From contig JAEDIC010000002.1 of the NCBI GenBank assembly GCA_016292635.1, positions 1 through 64,000 of the forward strand: a stretch of DNA of 64,000 bases, in the 5' to 3' direction. How positions within the stretch are numbered: the first letter of the stretch is position 1; every line of letters starts with the position of its first letter. The notes under the pieces are model-generated. The model had not been told where the DNA came from and did not search any database. It was given only the letters and a program-made list of their open reading frames with translations. The stretch is from Clostridia bacterium (GTDB lineage: Bacteria; Bacillota; Clostridia; Christensenellales; CAG-138). Made by a program: the position numbers and the translations under genes. Below are positions 8,726 to 17,390 of the stretch, one piece after another.

Positions 8726-9403
8726 ATGGAAATATGCAAGCTTGAGAATATACGTAAAGATTACCGCATGGGAGAATTGGTAACTCCCCTTAAGGATGTT
8801 TCTCTCACCGTAAATCCCGGCGATTTTATTGCCGTTGAAGGTCCCTCCGGCATTGGCAAAAGCACTCTGCTTTATGTTATGGGTCTGCTCCTTCAGAGCG
8901 ACAACGGCACCTACACCTTTGACGACAAGGATGTTTCCCTCCTGAGCGACGGAGAGAAATCCGACCTTCGCTCAAAAAAGATAGGTTTCCTCTTTCAGGA
9001 CGCAACGCTGATACAGGCCCTTACCCTGAGAGAAAACCTGATATTCTCCTATAACCTTATCAAAAAGTCCCCCGATCTCAAGCGGGTGGACGAGCTGCTT
9101 TACCGCTTCGGTCTAGATGACAGGGCAAACTTTCTGCCCCATCAGCTTTCCGGCGGACAGCGCCGCAGGCTCATGGCAGCTCGCTGCATAATACACGAGC
9201 CCTCTCTTATCCTTGCGGATGAGCCCACCAATGATCTTGACGAACACTGGTCCAATGAGATCATCGCCATGCTTCAGCAGGAAGCACAGCGGGGCGCAGG
9301 TATAGTTATGGTCACTCATAACAGCCGCTGGGCACAGCTTGCAGGCAGCCGTTATCGTCTGGATGACGGCGTGCTTACAGATATTACAAAGGAGGAAATT
9401 TAA
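8726..9403 (+). CDS. ABC transporter ATP-binding protein (LolD/MacB type)
   Basis: 225 residues. Walker A is GPSGIGKST near residue 40; the signature is LSGGQRRRLMAARC; Walker B is LILADEPTNDLDE; the switch histidine lies in VTHNSRW. It energises the FtsX-type permease encoded immediately upstream. GGGGGAGG sits before the ATG inside the permease gene end. Confidence 0.85.
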   Translation: MEICKLENIRKDYRMGELVTPLKDVSLTVNPGDFIAVEGPSGIGKSTLLYVMGLLLQSDNGTYTFDDKDVSLLSDGEKSDLRSKKIGFLFQDATLIQALTLRENLIFSYNLIKKSPDLKRVDELLYRFGLDDRANFLPHQLSGGQRRRLMAARCIIHEPSLILADEPTNDLDEHWSNEIIAMLQQEAQRGAGIVMVTHNSRWAQLAGSRYRLDDGVLTDITKEEI

Positions 9404-9404
9404 A

Positions 9405-9815
9405 ATGAAGAATAAGGTTCTGGGTCTGATACAGGCTGCGGCCGCAGTGTGCATGGTAGCTGCAATTAAAATATGGGCTCCCGTATGCGGCAAAATGCTG
9501 GAACTGGTTAGCGGAAAGCAGGTTCCCATGAAGTGCCATTGGGCAGGTCAGGCTGCCATCGCTATTTCGGTTGTGATTTTGGTTGCAGCCCTTTTGACCG
9601 CATTTGCAAAGCAGGGCAATCGCAGCCTGATGGCAGTAAACGGGGTTGCGGCAGTTATGCTGTTCCTGGTATTTACCAGTCTTATCGGCGTATGCGCAAG
9701 CACCGAAATGCGCTGCCAGTCCACCGCTCTGTGGGGCAAGCTCTGCGCAGGCGCAGTCCTTATTTGTTCACTTATCGGCCTTATCGGCGGCAAGGAAGGA
9801 CAGCTTCCCGATTAA
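9405..9815 (+). CDS. DUF4418 family membrane protein
   Basis: 136 residues from ATG 9405, behind GGAGGAAATT. Four hydrophobic segments and small loops with conserved cysteines (CHWAGQA, CASTEMRCQST) match DUF4418 proteins, which in Clostridia often sit beside FtsX-type ABC pairs. It is the last gene of the sigma/anti-sigma/ABC unit and probably an accessory membrane subunit. Its biochemical role is unknown. Confidence 0.65.
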   Translation: MKNKVLGLIQAAAAVCMVAAIKIWAPVCGKMLELVSGKQVPMKCHWAGQAAIAISVVILVAALLTAFAKQGNRSLMAVNGVAAVMLFLVFTSLIGVCASTEMRCQSTALWGKLCAGAVLICSLIGLIGGKEGQLPD

Positions 9816-9837
9816 TCTTTTCTAATATGTTTTCAAA

Positions 9838-9874
9838 ATGCTTTTCGTGCGGAACCTAACCGCACGAAAAGCAT
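9838..9874 (+). terminator. terminator of the sigma/anti-sigma/ABC unit
   Basis: A 15-bp perfect stem, ATGCTTTTCGTGCGG with its complement, and a 7-base loop follow the last gene by 22 bases. Confidence 0.75.
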
Positions 9875-10077
9875 AAAATATAAATTCATTATCTTTTATT
9901 TTATCGTTATTCATATTATAGATAATACCCATATGAAATAGAAACAAACAATTCGACATCGTCTTACGGTCATTTTACAATAATAAAGTCAAATAACTAT
10001 GCCTGTGGAAACGTTACTAAGAATCGGTCACGGTTCTGTTTTTGCATGGTCATATTTTTTTACGAAGGGAAACGCAT

Positions 10078-11151
10078 ATGGTACCTGAAAATCAACGCCA
10101 GAATAGCCAGGCAGTAGATGCGGCACAGCTGGGCAACTTGACCCGCAGCCAGCTAAAGAAGCTGGAAACCAAAGAAAAGACCGCTTGGCAGAAAACACTT
10201 GAAGCCATCACCCTCGCCCTGCCTGTAATATGCGGCATAGTGGCGATACTCGAATATATTATACTTCCTAACTACAGCCGCAATTACAACCCTTATGCAT
10301 ACTTCTACGTAATGGGCGCCTTTATCGCGGCATACATCGTATACCTTACGGTGGGCATAATCCGTAAATCCAAGGGTAATACCTCCGTATACGAAAAGGT
10401 ACATTACAGGGCCCCCCTGTTTTCCGCTCTGTTCCTGTTCTTTGCCCTTTACGATTACCTTACCCTTAAGACCGGCACTTTGACTCAGCCCTTCGTGCCC
10501 TGCATGAACTTCATCATCAATGCCTTCCTTAAGGATTATATGATGCTGCTTGACTGTACTCTCAATACCCTCAAGCTCCTGTTCATCGGCTATGGCATTG
10601 GCGTATCCCTGGGCCTTGTTACCGGCATCTCCTGCGGCTATTCCAATAAGTTCCGCTATTGGGTTGACCCCATCATCAAGTTCCTTGGACCTATCCCCAC
10701 CTCCACCTGGGTACCCGTTACCATGGTTATCGCAAGCTCCCTCTTTGGCGGCGCTGTGTTTATCATCGCGCTGGGCTCCTGGTTTGCCGTAACCGTTGCC
10801 TCCATGACCGGCATCTCCAACGTGGACAAGGACTTCTTCGAGGCCGCAAGGACTCTGGGCGCCACCGAAAGGCAGCTGGTATTCCGCGTAGCCATCCCCC
10901 ACGCAATGCCCTCCATACTTCAGGGCTGCACTCAGGCCATGAGTTCCTCCTGCGTTGCCCTGATGATCGCCGAAATGCTGGGCGTAAAGTCCGGCCTTGG
11001 CTGGTATATGACATGGCAGGCCGGCTGGGCAAGCTACGACAAGATGTTTGCCGCCCTGTTTGTAATATGCTTTATCTTCACCGTAGTCACCAAGGTTCTT
11101 GAGCGCGTTAAGCGCCATGTACTGCGCTGGCAGAATGGAGTTGAGAAATAA
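10078..11151 (+). CDS. ABC importer permease, Tau/Ssu/Thi type
   Basis: 357 residues from ATG 10078 (AAGGGAAA in front). The C-terminal 230 residues are a binding-protein-dependent permease domain; FFEAARTLGATERQLVFRVAIPHAMPSIL is the EAA loop that docks the ATPase. About 130 extra N-terminal residues with three hydrophobic segments precede it, longer than usual for TauC/SsuC. Neighbours are the ATPase (overlapping by one base) and a lipoprotein binding protein. The family imports taurine, sulfonates, nitrate, or thiamine precursors; the substrate is undetermined. Confidence 0.8.
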   Translation: MVPENQRQNSQAVDAAQLGNLTRSQLKKLETKEKTAWQKTLEAITLALPVICGIVAILEYIILPNYSRNYNPYAYFYVMGAFIAAYIVYLTVGIIRKSKGNTSVYEKVHYRAPLFSALFLFFALYDYLTLKTGTLTQPFVPCMNFIINAFLKDYMMLLDCTLNTLKLLFIGYGIGVSLGLVTGISCGYSNKFRYWVDPIIKFLGPIPTSTWVPVTMVIASSLFGGAVFIIALGSWFAVTVASMTGISNVDKDFFEAARTLGATERQLVFRVAIPHAMPSILQGCTQAMSSSCVALMIAEMLGVKSGLGWYMTWQAGWASYDKMFAALFVICFIFTVVTKVLERVKRHVLRWQNGVEK

Positions 11152-11927
11152 TGGCAGAGAATAAAGTTATCCTTACCCTTGAAAACGTAAGCAAGAGCTT
11201 TGCAAAAGTAGAAAGCGACGAAGTTACCCATGCTCTGGATAACGTAAGCGTAACCATGGAAAGCGGCGAGTTTATCTCTCTCGTCGGCCCTTCCGGCTGC
11301 GGTAAGTCCACCATTCTTCGCCTTGTTGCAGGCCTTATTGTTCCCACCCTTGGTAAAGTTACCGTAAACGGCGAGGAAATAGATGGCCCCTCCCCCAACC
11401 GCGGCATGGTATTCCAGAAGCCCACCCTGTTCCCTTGGCTCACCGTTGAAAACAACATTGCCTTCAGCCTGAATGTTCAGGGCAAGCTCAAGGGCAACGA
11501 GGACAAGGTTCAGCGCATGATCGATATCATCGGCCTTGAAAAATTCAGGAACGACTATCCCGGTCAGCTTTCCGGCGGTATGGCTCAGCGCGTAGCCCTT
11601 GTACGCTCCCTTATAAACCAGCCCGAGATATTGCTGCTGGATGAGCCTTTGGGCGCGCTGGATGCCTTCACCCGTATGCATATGCAGGATGAAATACTCA
11701 GCATCTGGTCTGAAAGCAAGCAGCTGGCCCTGATGGTTACCCATGACGTTGACGAGGCCATTTACATGGGCACCCGCGTGCTGGTAATGGACGCCAACCC
11801 CGGCCGCATTATTGCCGATATCAAGATCGATGAATCCTACCCCCGCGACCGTTCCTCCGCAAGCTTCGTAGAATACCGCAACGACATTCTCAACAAGCTG
11901 CACTTTGGCGGAAACAAGAACAAATAA
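11151..11927 (+). CDS. ABC importer ATP-binding protein, Tau/Ssu type
   Basis: 258 residues. Walker A is GPSGCGKST, the Q-loop FQKPTLFPWLTV is typical of the sulfonate/nitrate group, the signature is LSGGMAQRVALVRSL, and Walker B is ILLLDEPLGALD with VTHDVDEA following. The start codon shares its A with the end of the permease gene. It powers uptake with the permease and the binding protein on either side. Confidence 0.85.
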   Translation: MAENKVILTLENVSKSFAKVESDEVTHALDNVSVTMESGEFISLVGPSGCGKSTILRLVAGLIVPTLGKVTVNGEEIDGPSPNRGMVFQKPTLFPWLTVENNIAFSLNVQGKLKGNEDKVQRMIDIIGLEKFRNDYPGQLSGGMAQRVALVRSLINQPEILLLDEPLGALDAFTRMHMQDEILSIWSESKQLALMVTHDVDEAIYMGTRVLVMDANPGRIIADIKIDESYPRDRSSASFVEYRNDILNKLHFGGNKNK

Positions 11928-11989
11928 ATATGTTTCGCACGCCGCATATGCGGCTTACGAATAAAAAAATTAAGGAGAAAAACTTAAGA

Positions 11990-13204
11990 ATGAACGCAAA
12001 GAAGTTCCTTGCACTGATCATGGCTCTGGCCATGGGTCTGTCCCTGTGCGCCTGCGCAGGCCTGGAAGACGCCGACAATCAGGAAGGCGCCACCGCTTCC
12101 ACCACCATCGAAGACTTCAACAACGACGGCCAGATCGAAGTTGGTACCGTTGAAGACGTTGAGGTTAACGTAGCTGCCGAGCATCTGGATGCTGCTGAAG
12201 CTGCTGCTTCCGGCAACTGGGAAGCTCTGTTTGTACCCGTAGAGGTTGAAGGCCGTGCTATCGAAATGACCGACTTTGACCTGACTCCCACCGCTGAAGA
12301 GCTGGAAGCCATGAAGAAGGAGCCCGCTTACGGCAGGGCCATCAACTACTTCATGTCCGACGGCTGCACCTCCGGTCCCACCATGGCGGACCACCTTGGC
12401 TACTATGCAGAAGCCGGCCTGACCGCTGAAGGCGTTAAGGGCAGCAGCGACGTTGAAGCTCTGGGTACCAACCAGGTAGACGTTGCCGTAGGTATGATGG
12501 CAAAGATGATGGTTCCCATCACCAACGGTGTAGACATCACCTTCACCGGCGGCGGCCACATTGCCTGCAAGTCCCTCTACGTTCTTGCTGACAGCGAATA
12601 CAACACCACCGAGGACCTGAAGGGCACTGCTATTTCCACCCCCAACGGCATCGGTAAGTCCGACTACAACATCACCGCTCTGCTGCTTGATGCTGACGGA
12701 ATCAACTACAAGACCGACGTTGAACTGATTCAGGTTTCCTCCGACGCTTGCGTTACCGCTATGCAGAACGGCGAAATCTCCGCAGCTCTCCTCAGCGATA
12801 CCTTCGCTTACAGCATGGTTAAGGACGGCACCCTCAAGTGCATCCGTTCCCAGCTGGATACCGACTTTGCGGACCGTGTATGCTGCGTTATGGCTATGAG
12901 CGGCAAGTTCGTTCGCGAGAACCCCGTACACGCCAAGAAAGTCGCTCAGGCTGTTCATAAGGCTCACAGCTTCATGCGTGACAACCCCGAAGAAGCCACC
13001 GACATCCTGATGGAGATGGGCTGGAACGGCGGTAACCGCGAGATGAACGTTATGATCAACAACTCTCTGCAGTTCGGCCTTTCCGATGAGTTCACCAAGA
13101 CCACTCTGGAAGACTTTGCTGCCCGCTACATCCGTCTGGGCCTCATCGAGTCCATGGACAACGTAGAGGACGTAATGGCTCTGGTTTGGACTCCCGTTCT
13201 GTAA
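11990..13204 (+). CDS. ABC importer substrate-binding lipoprotein (NMT1/TauA-like)
   Basis: 404 residues from ATG 11990, behind AAGGAG. A signal peptide (KKFLALIMALAMGLSLCACAG) ends in an LCAC lipobox, so the mature protein is probably a lipoprotein on the outer face of the membrane. A 75-residue acidic linker precedes the binding domain, which starts near YFMSDGCTSGPTMADHLGYY and has the two-lobe pattern of NMT1/TauA proteins. The linker and domain order fit delivery of a small ligand to the upstream permease. The ligand is unknown. Confidence 0.75.
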   Translation: MNAKKFLALIMALAMGLSLCACAGLEDADNQEGATASTTIEDFNNDGQIEVGTVEDVEVNVAAEHLDAAEAAASGNWEALFVPVEVEGRAIEMTDFDLTPTAEELEAMKKEPAYGRAINYFMSDGCTSGPTMADHLGYYAEAGLTAEGVKGSSDVEALGTNQVDVAVGMMAKMMVPITNGVDITFTGGGHIACKSLYVLADSEYNTTEDLKGTAISTPNGIGKSDYNITALLLDADGINYKTDVELIQVSSDACVTAMQNGEISAALLSDTFAYSMVKDGTLKCIRSQLDTDFADRVCCVMAMSGKFVRENPVHAKKVAQAVHKAHSFMRDNPEEATDILMEMGWNGGNREMNVMINNSLQFGLSDEFTKTTLEDFAARYIRLGLIESMDNVEDVMALVWTPVL

Positions 13205-13229
13205 TCCGTTAATACAATCAAAACATATT

Positions 13230-13268
13230 GGCGGCGATCCGTTTCAAACGGTTCGCCGCCGTTTTTTA
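13230..13268 (+). terminator. terminator of the Tau/Ssu-type operon
   Basis: GGCGGCGA pairs with TCGCCGCC, with an inner stem CCGTTT/AAACGG, followed by GTTTTTT. Confidence 0.85.
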
Positions 13269-13352
13269 ACAAAAAAATCAGGACAGCAAGAGGTATTTCA
13301 CCGTCTCACTGTCCCGATATAATGCTAAAAGATTTTGCTATTCGTTAATGGT

Positions 13353-14295
13353 TTAATCTTCGCAAACCGTTGTCCATATCTCACCATTGGCACAATCGAA
13401 AGTAACTGCGTCGGAATAGGCGTAGTTGCCCGCCGCATCCCACATCTCGAATACCATGGAACACCTGCCGTCAAACAGAGGTGCCTCGCCAAAGGCAATC
13501 TCCGCAGCCACTGTCACTTCATCTACAGTGTACATCTCAAAGTCATCATCTCCACTGTAGGATGCCATTTTCCAGATGGTGGTGATTACATCACCCTCCT
13601 CCAGCAGGCGCAGCTCCTTGCTGGCCATACCGGAGTCATCCAGACCCTGAGACGCGCCAAGTATGCTCCACTCTTCCGCGGTAAAGTCATAGGCAACCTG
13701 CAGGTTGTACGCCTCACCATTAAGCAGGATAGGTACGGAATAGAGGTTATAATCCTCACCCTGGAAGGAAAGCTCCATATATACCAGGTAGCCGTCGATT
13801 GCACCTCATACGCCGCGGAAATTATCGTAGAATATACCGTTTTCCCAGTCGGCAGTCATGTCGTTGTCGGTGCCCAGCAGCATCTGGTCATTCTCCTCAT
13901 CCACATAAAACAGGGCGAATCCGATACCAGCCAGAACATCATAAGCCTCAGGTCAAAGCTCCAGAATGGAAGTACCCTCTTCGTTTACGTCCAGAGGCGC
14001 ACCATCCCAATCCTTGTCCGCCAAAGTAATGATCTCGGGCAGTTCTTCAATATCCAAAGATGCAATGTATTCATCTCCGCCCTCAACCAGTTCACCGGTA
14101 AGACCATATGCATACAGATGCTTAAATGCCAGACCTGCGCCCACATTGGCATAGCCGTTGAAGTCGTTTACGTCACCATTATAGGAATAGTAACAGCTAA
14201 GACCGGTAGCCTCGGCTCTGTAAACACCACCAACCTGATAGACAATGCACAGCGTGGACAGGACGGATAAGAAGATCGCCCTTACAATAGACGCC
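13353..14295 (-). pseudogene. clostripain-like (C11) C-terminal region, two in-frame TGA codons, 5' end cut by repeat
   Basis: One minus-strand frame runs from the repeat boundary at 14295 to TAA 13353-13355, about 310 codons, broken only by TGA at 13953-13955 and 13806-13808. The 5' part has a membrane-like segment (AIFLSVLSTLCIVYQVGGV); later parts read ALYVDEEND-like and SVPILLNGEAYNLQVAYDF stretches resembling the C-terminal half of clostridial C11 peptidases. Both TGA codons fall where the context (FRGV-stop-GAIDGY, SILEL-stop-PEAY) could have a tryptophan, one base from TGG. No catalytic His/Cys pair is present. I judge it a decayed fragment; the family call is tentative. Confidence 0.6.
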
Positions 14296-14810
14296 GCATG
14301 TGGTAATACCTGTATGTGGTAAGTTCAGGGGGATTTGACTGCAACATACCCAACAGTTCAGTAATTATATTTGTGCATTCTTTGTGTGGGTTAATTAAAT
14401 ATAATTACTATTCAATATTAAGTTATGCGCCCCCCCGCCTCTCTCGTTTCCGAAAAAAACAAAAAGGGAGCTTACCAAGCGCCCGATACCACTAAAAGCC
14501 CCTCGGAGCTCATGTCCGAAACCGAGCTTGGATTCACTCCTTTAAAATATACCCTTGCCCGGGATGAATGGCGATAAGTCACCAGGTTATCCTTATATAA
14601 ATAAAAGACATGACATCGGATATCTCACACGGACTCCATCAATACATTATTGGCACGTTAAATACACTAAAAAAGCGTTTTTCAGTAATAAACCCGTTTT
14701 TTCTACCGGTGAAAACGTCGTGACTCCATTCCTTTTGCCGGTAAAAATGATTTTTCTCAAATCTCACCCGCGCACTTACATGCTATTTAGTTTTTATTGT
14801 CAATATAAAC
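14296..14810. repeat. 515-bp direct repeat, copy 1 (left boundary of catabolic island)
   Basis: Matches 35600-36114 base for base without gaps and with only about ten substitutions, mostly in the last 120 bases. It starts GCATGTGGTAA and ends AATATAAAC. Inside, on the minus strand, a stem GGGCGCTT/AAGCTCCC is followed by TTTTTGTTTTTTT, a good terminator, and a second stem CTCGG/CCGAG precedes it. No transposase and no terminal inverted repeat were found, and open frames across it look accidental. It interrupts the broken gene to its left. Confidence 0.85.
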
Positions 14811-15126
14811 TGGGTCAGAAAGTCTTTTGCGGTAATAAAAACGCTTTTATTGGCAAGAATAACCGATTATGTAGTAATTATAACGTGTTTATCCCCCCCA
14901 CGGACTTATTTGTCTTCTTCATAAACTTGGCCGGAATAGGCTTATCCAAAGGTGTCCGTTATAACATAGATCGAAACATTGCCGTTTATTGCGGCAATAC
15001 TATTGCACCGCTTTGTCTATTGGCGCTGAATAGCAAAACATGTCTTTATACTGTTACTAAATCATTACTATTTTTGCTGAATTATGATATAATAAACAGC
15101 ATCATTTATAAGAAGGTGAAAATGTA
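14811..15126. other. AT-rich spacer between repeat copy 1 and marR
   Basis: No gene is supported; one open frame spans this stretch from inside the repeat but has no ribosome binding site and odd composition. The right end holds the promoter of the MarR gene. Confidence 0.4.
15065..15093 (+). promoter_or_regulatory. sigma-A promoter of the MarR gene
   Basis: TTACTA (15065-15070), 17-base spacer, TATAAT (15088-15093), about 35 bases before the start codon. Confidence 0.55.
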
Positions 15127-15558
15127 ATGCGTCTTCAGGATTGCATCAATTTCCAACTGGCACAGGTTCAGAATGCAGTTTTGTCATATTTTAAAAGCAG
15201 GTTGGCCTCATACGATTTTACCCCCTCACAGTATGCCTTGTTGAGTTGTTTATGGGAAAAAGGTGACCAATCCCCCACCCAGATCGCTCAAGCTTTGTGC
15301 CTTGATACTTCCAGCATCACGGGATTACTAACACGAACTGAGGCAAAGGGACTTATACAGCGTCAATTTAGTAAGGAGGACAGGCGAACTGTAATTGTTC
15401 GCCTTACCGTTAAAGGAGCATCCTTACGAGAGCCCATTACTGCATTAATAGACGATGCAAACAAGGTCATTATGGACGGTATCAGTGCAGAAGAGAAAGA
15501 AGAGCTGAAAAAATGCTTTTCTATCCTGGTTCGAAATGTTCAGAAAAATATGGATTAG
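15127..15558 (+). CDS. MarR family transcriptional regulator
   Basis: 143 residues, ordinary length for the family. The winged helix-turn-helix is visible as SPTQIAQALCLDTSSITGLLTRTEAKGLIQRQFSKEDRRTVIVRLT, including the DRR wing motif. AGAAGGTG lies just before the ATG. It is the leftmost gene inside the repeat-bounded island and points away from the leftward transporter operon's 3' end, so it may sense an aromatic or acidic ligand of the island pathway, which is an inference. Confidence 0.85.
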   Translation: MRLQDCINFQLAQVQNAVLSYFKSRLASYDFTPSQYALLSCLWEKGDQSPTQIAQALCLDTSSITGLLTRTEAKGLIQRQFSKEDRRTVIVRLTVKGASLREPITALIDDANKVIMDGISAEEKEELKKCFSILVRNVQKNMD

Positions 15559-15598
15559 CTATATAGCTATATAATAAATAAGTAAAAAGCCGCCTCTT

Positions 15599-15660
15599 AT
15601 GATATGCACCCCTAAAGTTAGACACTATAGGAGGTGCATATTTTAATGGAGACAGCTTTT
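15599..15660 (+). mobile_element. IS3-family left-end remnant
   Basis: TGATATGCACCCC-TAAAGTTAGACACT followed by AGGAGGTGCATATTT is the same left end and orfA leader as at 35307-35352. Only the end and a few codons remain; no transposase frame follows. The rest of the gap to 15751 holds nothing recognisable. Confidence 0.6.
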
Positions 15661-15751
15661 TATGGAGGAATGCATTTGATCTATCTGCTGTAATATGGCC
15701 ATCAGCAGTCAGATCTGCAGAGGACGTAATATTGTTAGTGTAATTGCGGTT

Positions 15752-16444
15752 TTACTCACTGAAAGCCACAACGCTCACAGGACCTGCTTCTGCACCGAGC
15801 CAGCGGATGGGGAAGGCTGATATTGCAAGTACCTTACCGTGAATCTCGCTGTATGCTTTAAGATTGATGTCCTCATATACCAGCAGGGGGGCATTGCCTG
15901 AATCCACATTGTCCAGAAGAGCATGATGAACAGGGAAGTTATTGGGGGCGCCTGCAGTAGCGCTTTCGATGCTGATAACGTCAATAGCTACGGCCTTAAG
16001 TTTGGGAAAGGATGTCCTAAGATACATAGCACCTTCCCTGGACAGTGCGGGAAAATCATCCAGGAATACCGACTTGTCTTCTCTCACATCAGCATAATGG
16101 ACATAGAGCAAGAGAATATCTGCTTTCTTGATTTCCTCTTCTTTTGCTTTGAGATCTTCCAACGTTATCAGCTCACCCTTTTTCTTTGGGATAGACATAA
16201 GATAAGGAGCAGTATAATAGAAGTCATCAATAGGGATGGACATTATATCGGGACCGCCCTTAGAAAAATGAAGGGGAGCATCTACATGAGAGCCATTGTG
16301 CATATGATGTAAAGCGGTGGAAGTGTTTGCTGGATCACCGTTATTCATATCACTTTCAAAGTAGTATTTTTCGCTTGGGTTGGTAGGATATACAGGTATA
16401 TCAATACCAATGGGATAAGATAATTCTGTAAGCTTCATATGCAT
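15752..16444 (-). CDS. cyclase-family metal-dependent hydrolase (kynurenine formamidase-like)
   Basis: 230 residues. HNGSHVDAPLHF around residues 48-59 is the HxGTHxDxPxH metal-binding motif of the cyclase/arylformamidase family (PF04199). Members hydrolyse amides or lactones or act on cyclic polyketide-like compounds. It is the last gene of the leftward operon behind an SDR and an Rbs-type importer, so it probably opens a ring, lactone or similar bond in the imported compound or its oxidation product. Confidence 0.8.
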   Translation of the reverse strand: MHMKLTELSYPIGIDIPVYPTNPSEKYYFESDMNNGDPANTSTALHHMHNGSHVDAPLHFSKGGPDIMSIPIDDFYYTAPYLMSIPKKKGELITLEDLKAKEEEIKKADILLLYVHYADVREDKSVFLDDFPALSREGAMYLRTSFPKLKAVAIDVISIESATAGAPNNFPVHHALLDNVDSGNAPLLVYEDINLKAYSEIHGKVLAISAFPIRWLGAEAGPVSVVAFSE

Positions 16445-16461
16445 GTGCCTCTTTTTTTGTG

Positions 16462-17253
16462 TTATTCTTCACCGTCGGGGATATAAGGTTGACCGGTATG
16501 GGCGAGAATGCCACCGTCGATGGGTATGTTTGCACCGTTTATGAAATCGGCTTTACGGGTGGCGAGGAATACGCACAGGTTAGCTACATCAACAGGGTCG
16601 GCGATAAAGTGAACGGGATATGCGTCGACAAATTGCTTATAAGAAGCGGGATCTGCCTTAAATGTAGCAGCGGTAATCTCGGTAGCAATGGTGCCGGGGC
16701 ATACAGAATTAGCGCGAATGCCCTTATCCGCATAGTCAAGAGCAAGACACCTGGTTAGGTTTGTAATAGCACCCTTGGCGGTATTGTAAGCAATCATGTT
16801 GTAGTCACCCGCAAGGCCGGAAACGGAGGACATATTAATAATGGTTCCATAGTTTTTCTCGAGCATATGGGGAATGAAGTAATGGCAGCAAAGAAATACG
16901 CCCTGCAGGTCGACCTTCATAACGCTGTTCCATTGTTCCAGAGTAATTTCGTGGATTTTACCGGTGCGATGTATACCTGCATTGGTGAAGAGTACCTCGC
17001 AGTTTCCAAATTCTGCCTTGGTGTATGCGGCGAGGTTTTCTACTTCCTCGGGAACACTCACATCGCATTGAAAGAAGCGGACTTCACCAGGATATCCTGC
17101 GTTAATGACGTCCTGCATTACCTTCTCGCCTTTTTCCTTGCGTCTGCCGCAAAATACAACCTTTGCGCCTTCTTCCACAAAGCGATGCACAGTGGCTTCA
17201 CCTATGCCACTGGTTCCACCGGTGATAACACATACTTTATCTTTCAGTTCCAT
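16462..17253 (-). CDS. short-chain dehydrogenase/reductase
   Basis: 263 residues with the cofactor motif TGGTSGIGEA near the N-terminus, the NAG segment (TNAGIH), the catalytic Ser in MSSVSG and YNTAK as the Tyr-x3-Lys pair. The C-terminal GANIPIDGG is typical of classical SDRs. AAAGGAG precedes the ATG. It lies between the binding-protein gene and the cyclase-family gene, and probably oxidises a hydroxyl of the imported compound. Confidence 0.85.
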   Translation of the reverse strand: MELKDKVCVITGGTSGIGEATVHRFVEEGAKVVFCGRRKEKGEKVMQDVINAGYPGEVRFFQCDVSVPEEVENLAAYTKAEFGNCEVLFTNAGIHRTGKIHEITLEQWNSVMKVDLQGVFLCCHYFIPHMLEKNYGTIINMSSVSGLAGDYNMIAYNTAKGAITNLTRCLALDYADKGIRANSVCPGTIATEITAATFKADPASYKQFVDAYPVHFIADPVDVANLCVFLATRKADFINGANIPIDGGILAHTGQPYIPDGEE

Positions 17254-17306
17254 TTATTAATACTCCTTTTCTCGAATACAATGATTTGAATGACTATTCT
17301 TAGAGC

Positions 17307-17374
17307 AACAGGTATCGAATATAAATATCCGATACCTGTTGTGTTAGGTGTTATTAGGAGTATGTCCTAATAAC
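17307..17374 (-). promoter_or_regulatory. tandem hairpins between binding-protein and SDR genes
   Basis: Two strong stems lie in the 137-base gap: AACAGGTATCG with its complement (17307-17340), and GTTATTAGGA with its complement (17350-17374). Neither is followed by a T run on the minus strand. Their position suits partial attenuation or mRNA stabilisation that leaves the binding-protein message in excess. Confidence 0.5.
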
Positions 17375-17390
17375 GAACATAAAGGATTAA

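Noticed and set aside
13353..14295. TGA reassigned to Trp or used for selenocysteine
   Set aside because: Several intact genes end in TGA (sigma factor at 6794-6796, flavin oxidoreductase at 56026-56028), so TGA is a stop. No SECIS-like stem follows either codon that I can see, and the gene lacks its 5' end.
14296..14810. 515-bp repeat as a riboswitch or group II intron end
   Set aside because: I looked for domain V of group II introns and for known riboswitch cores and saw none; only a terminator-like stem is clear on the minus strand.
14555..15127. 190-codon frame across repeat copy 1 and its right flank
   Set aside because: No ribosome binding site, odd composition, and the matching frame in repeat copy 2 ends after 82 codons.
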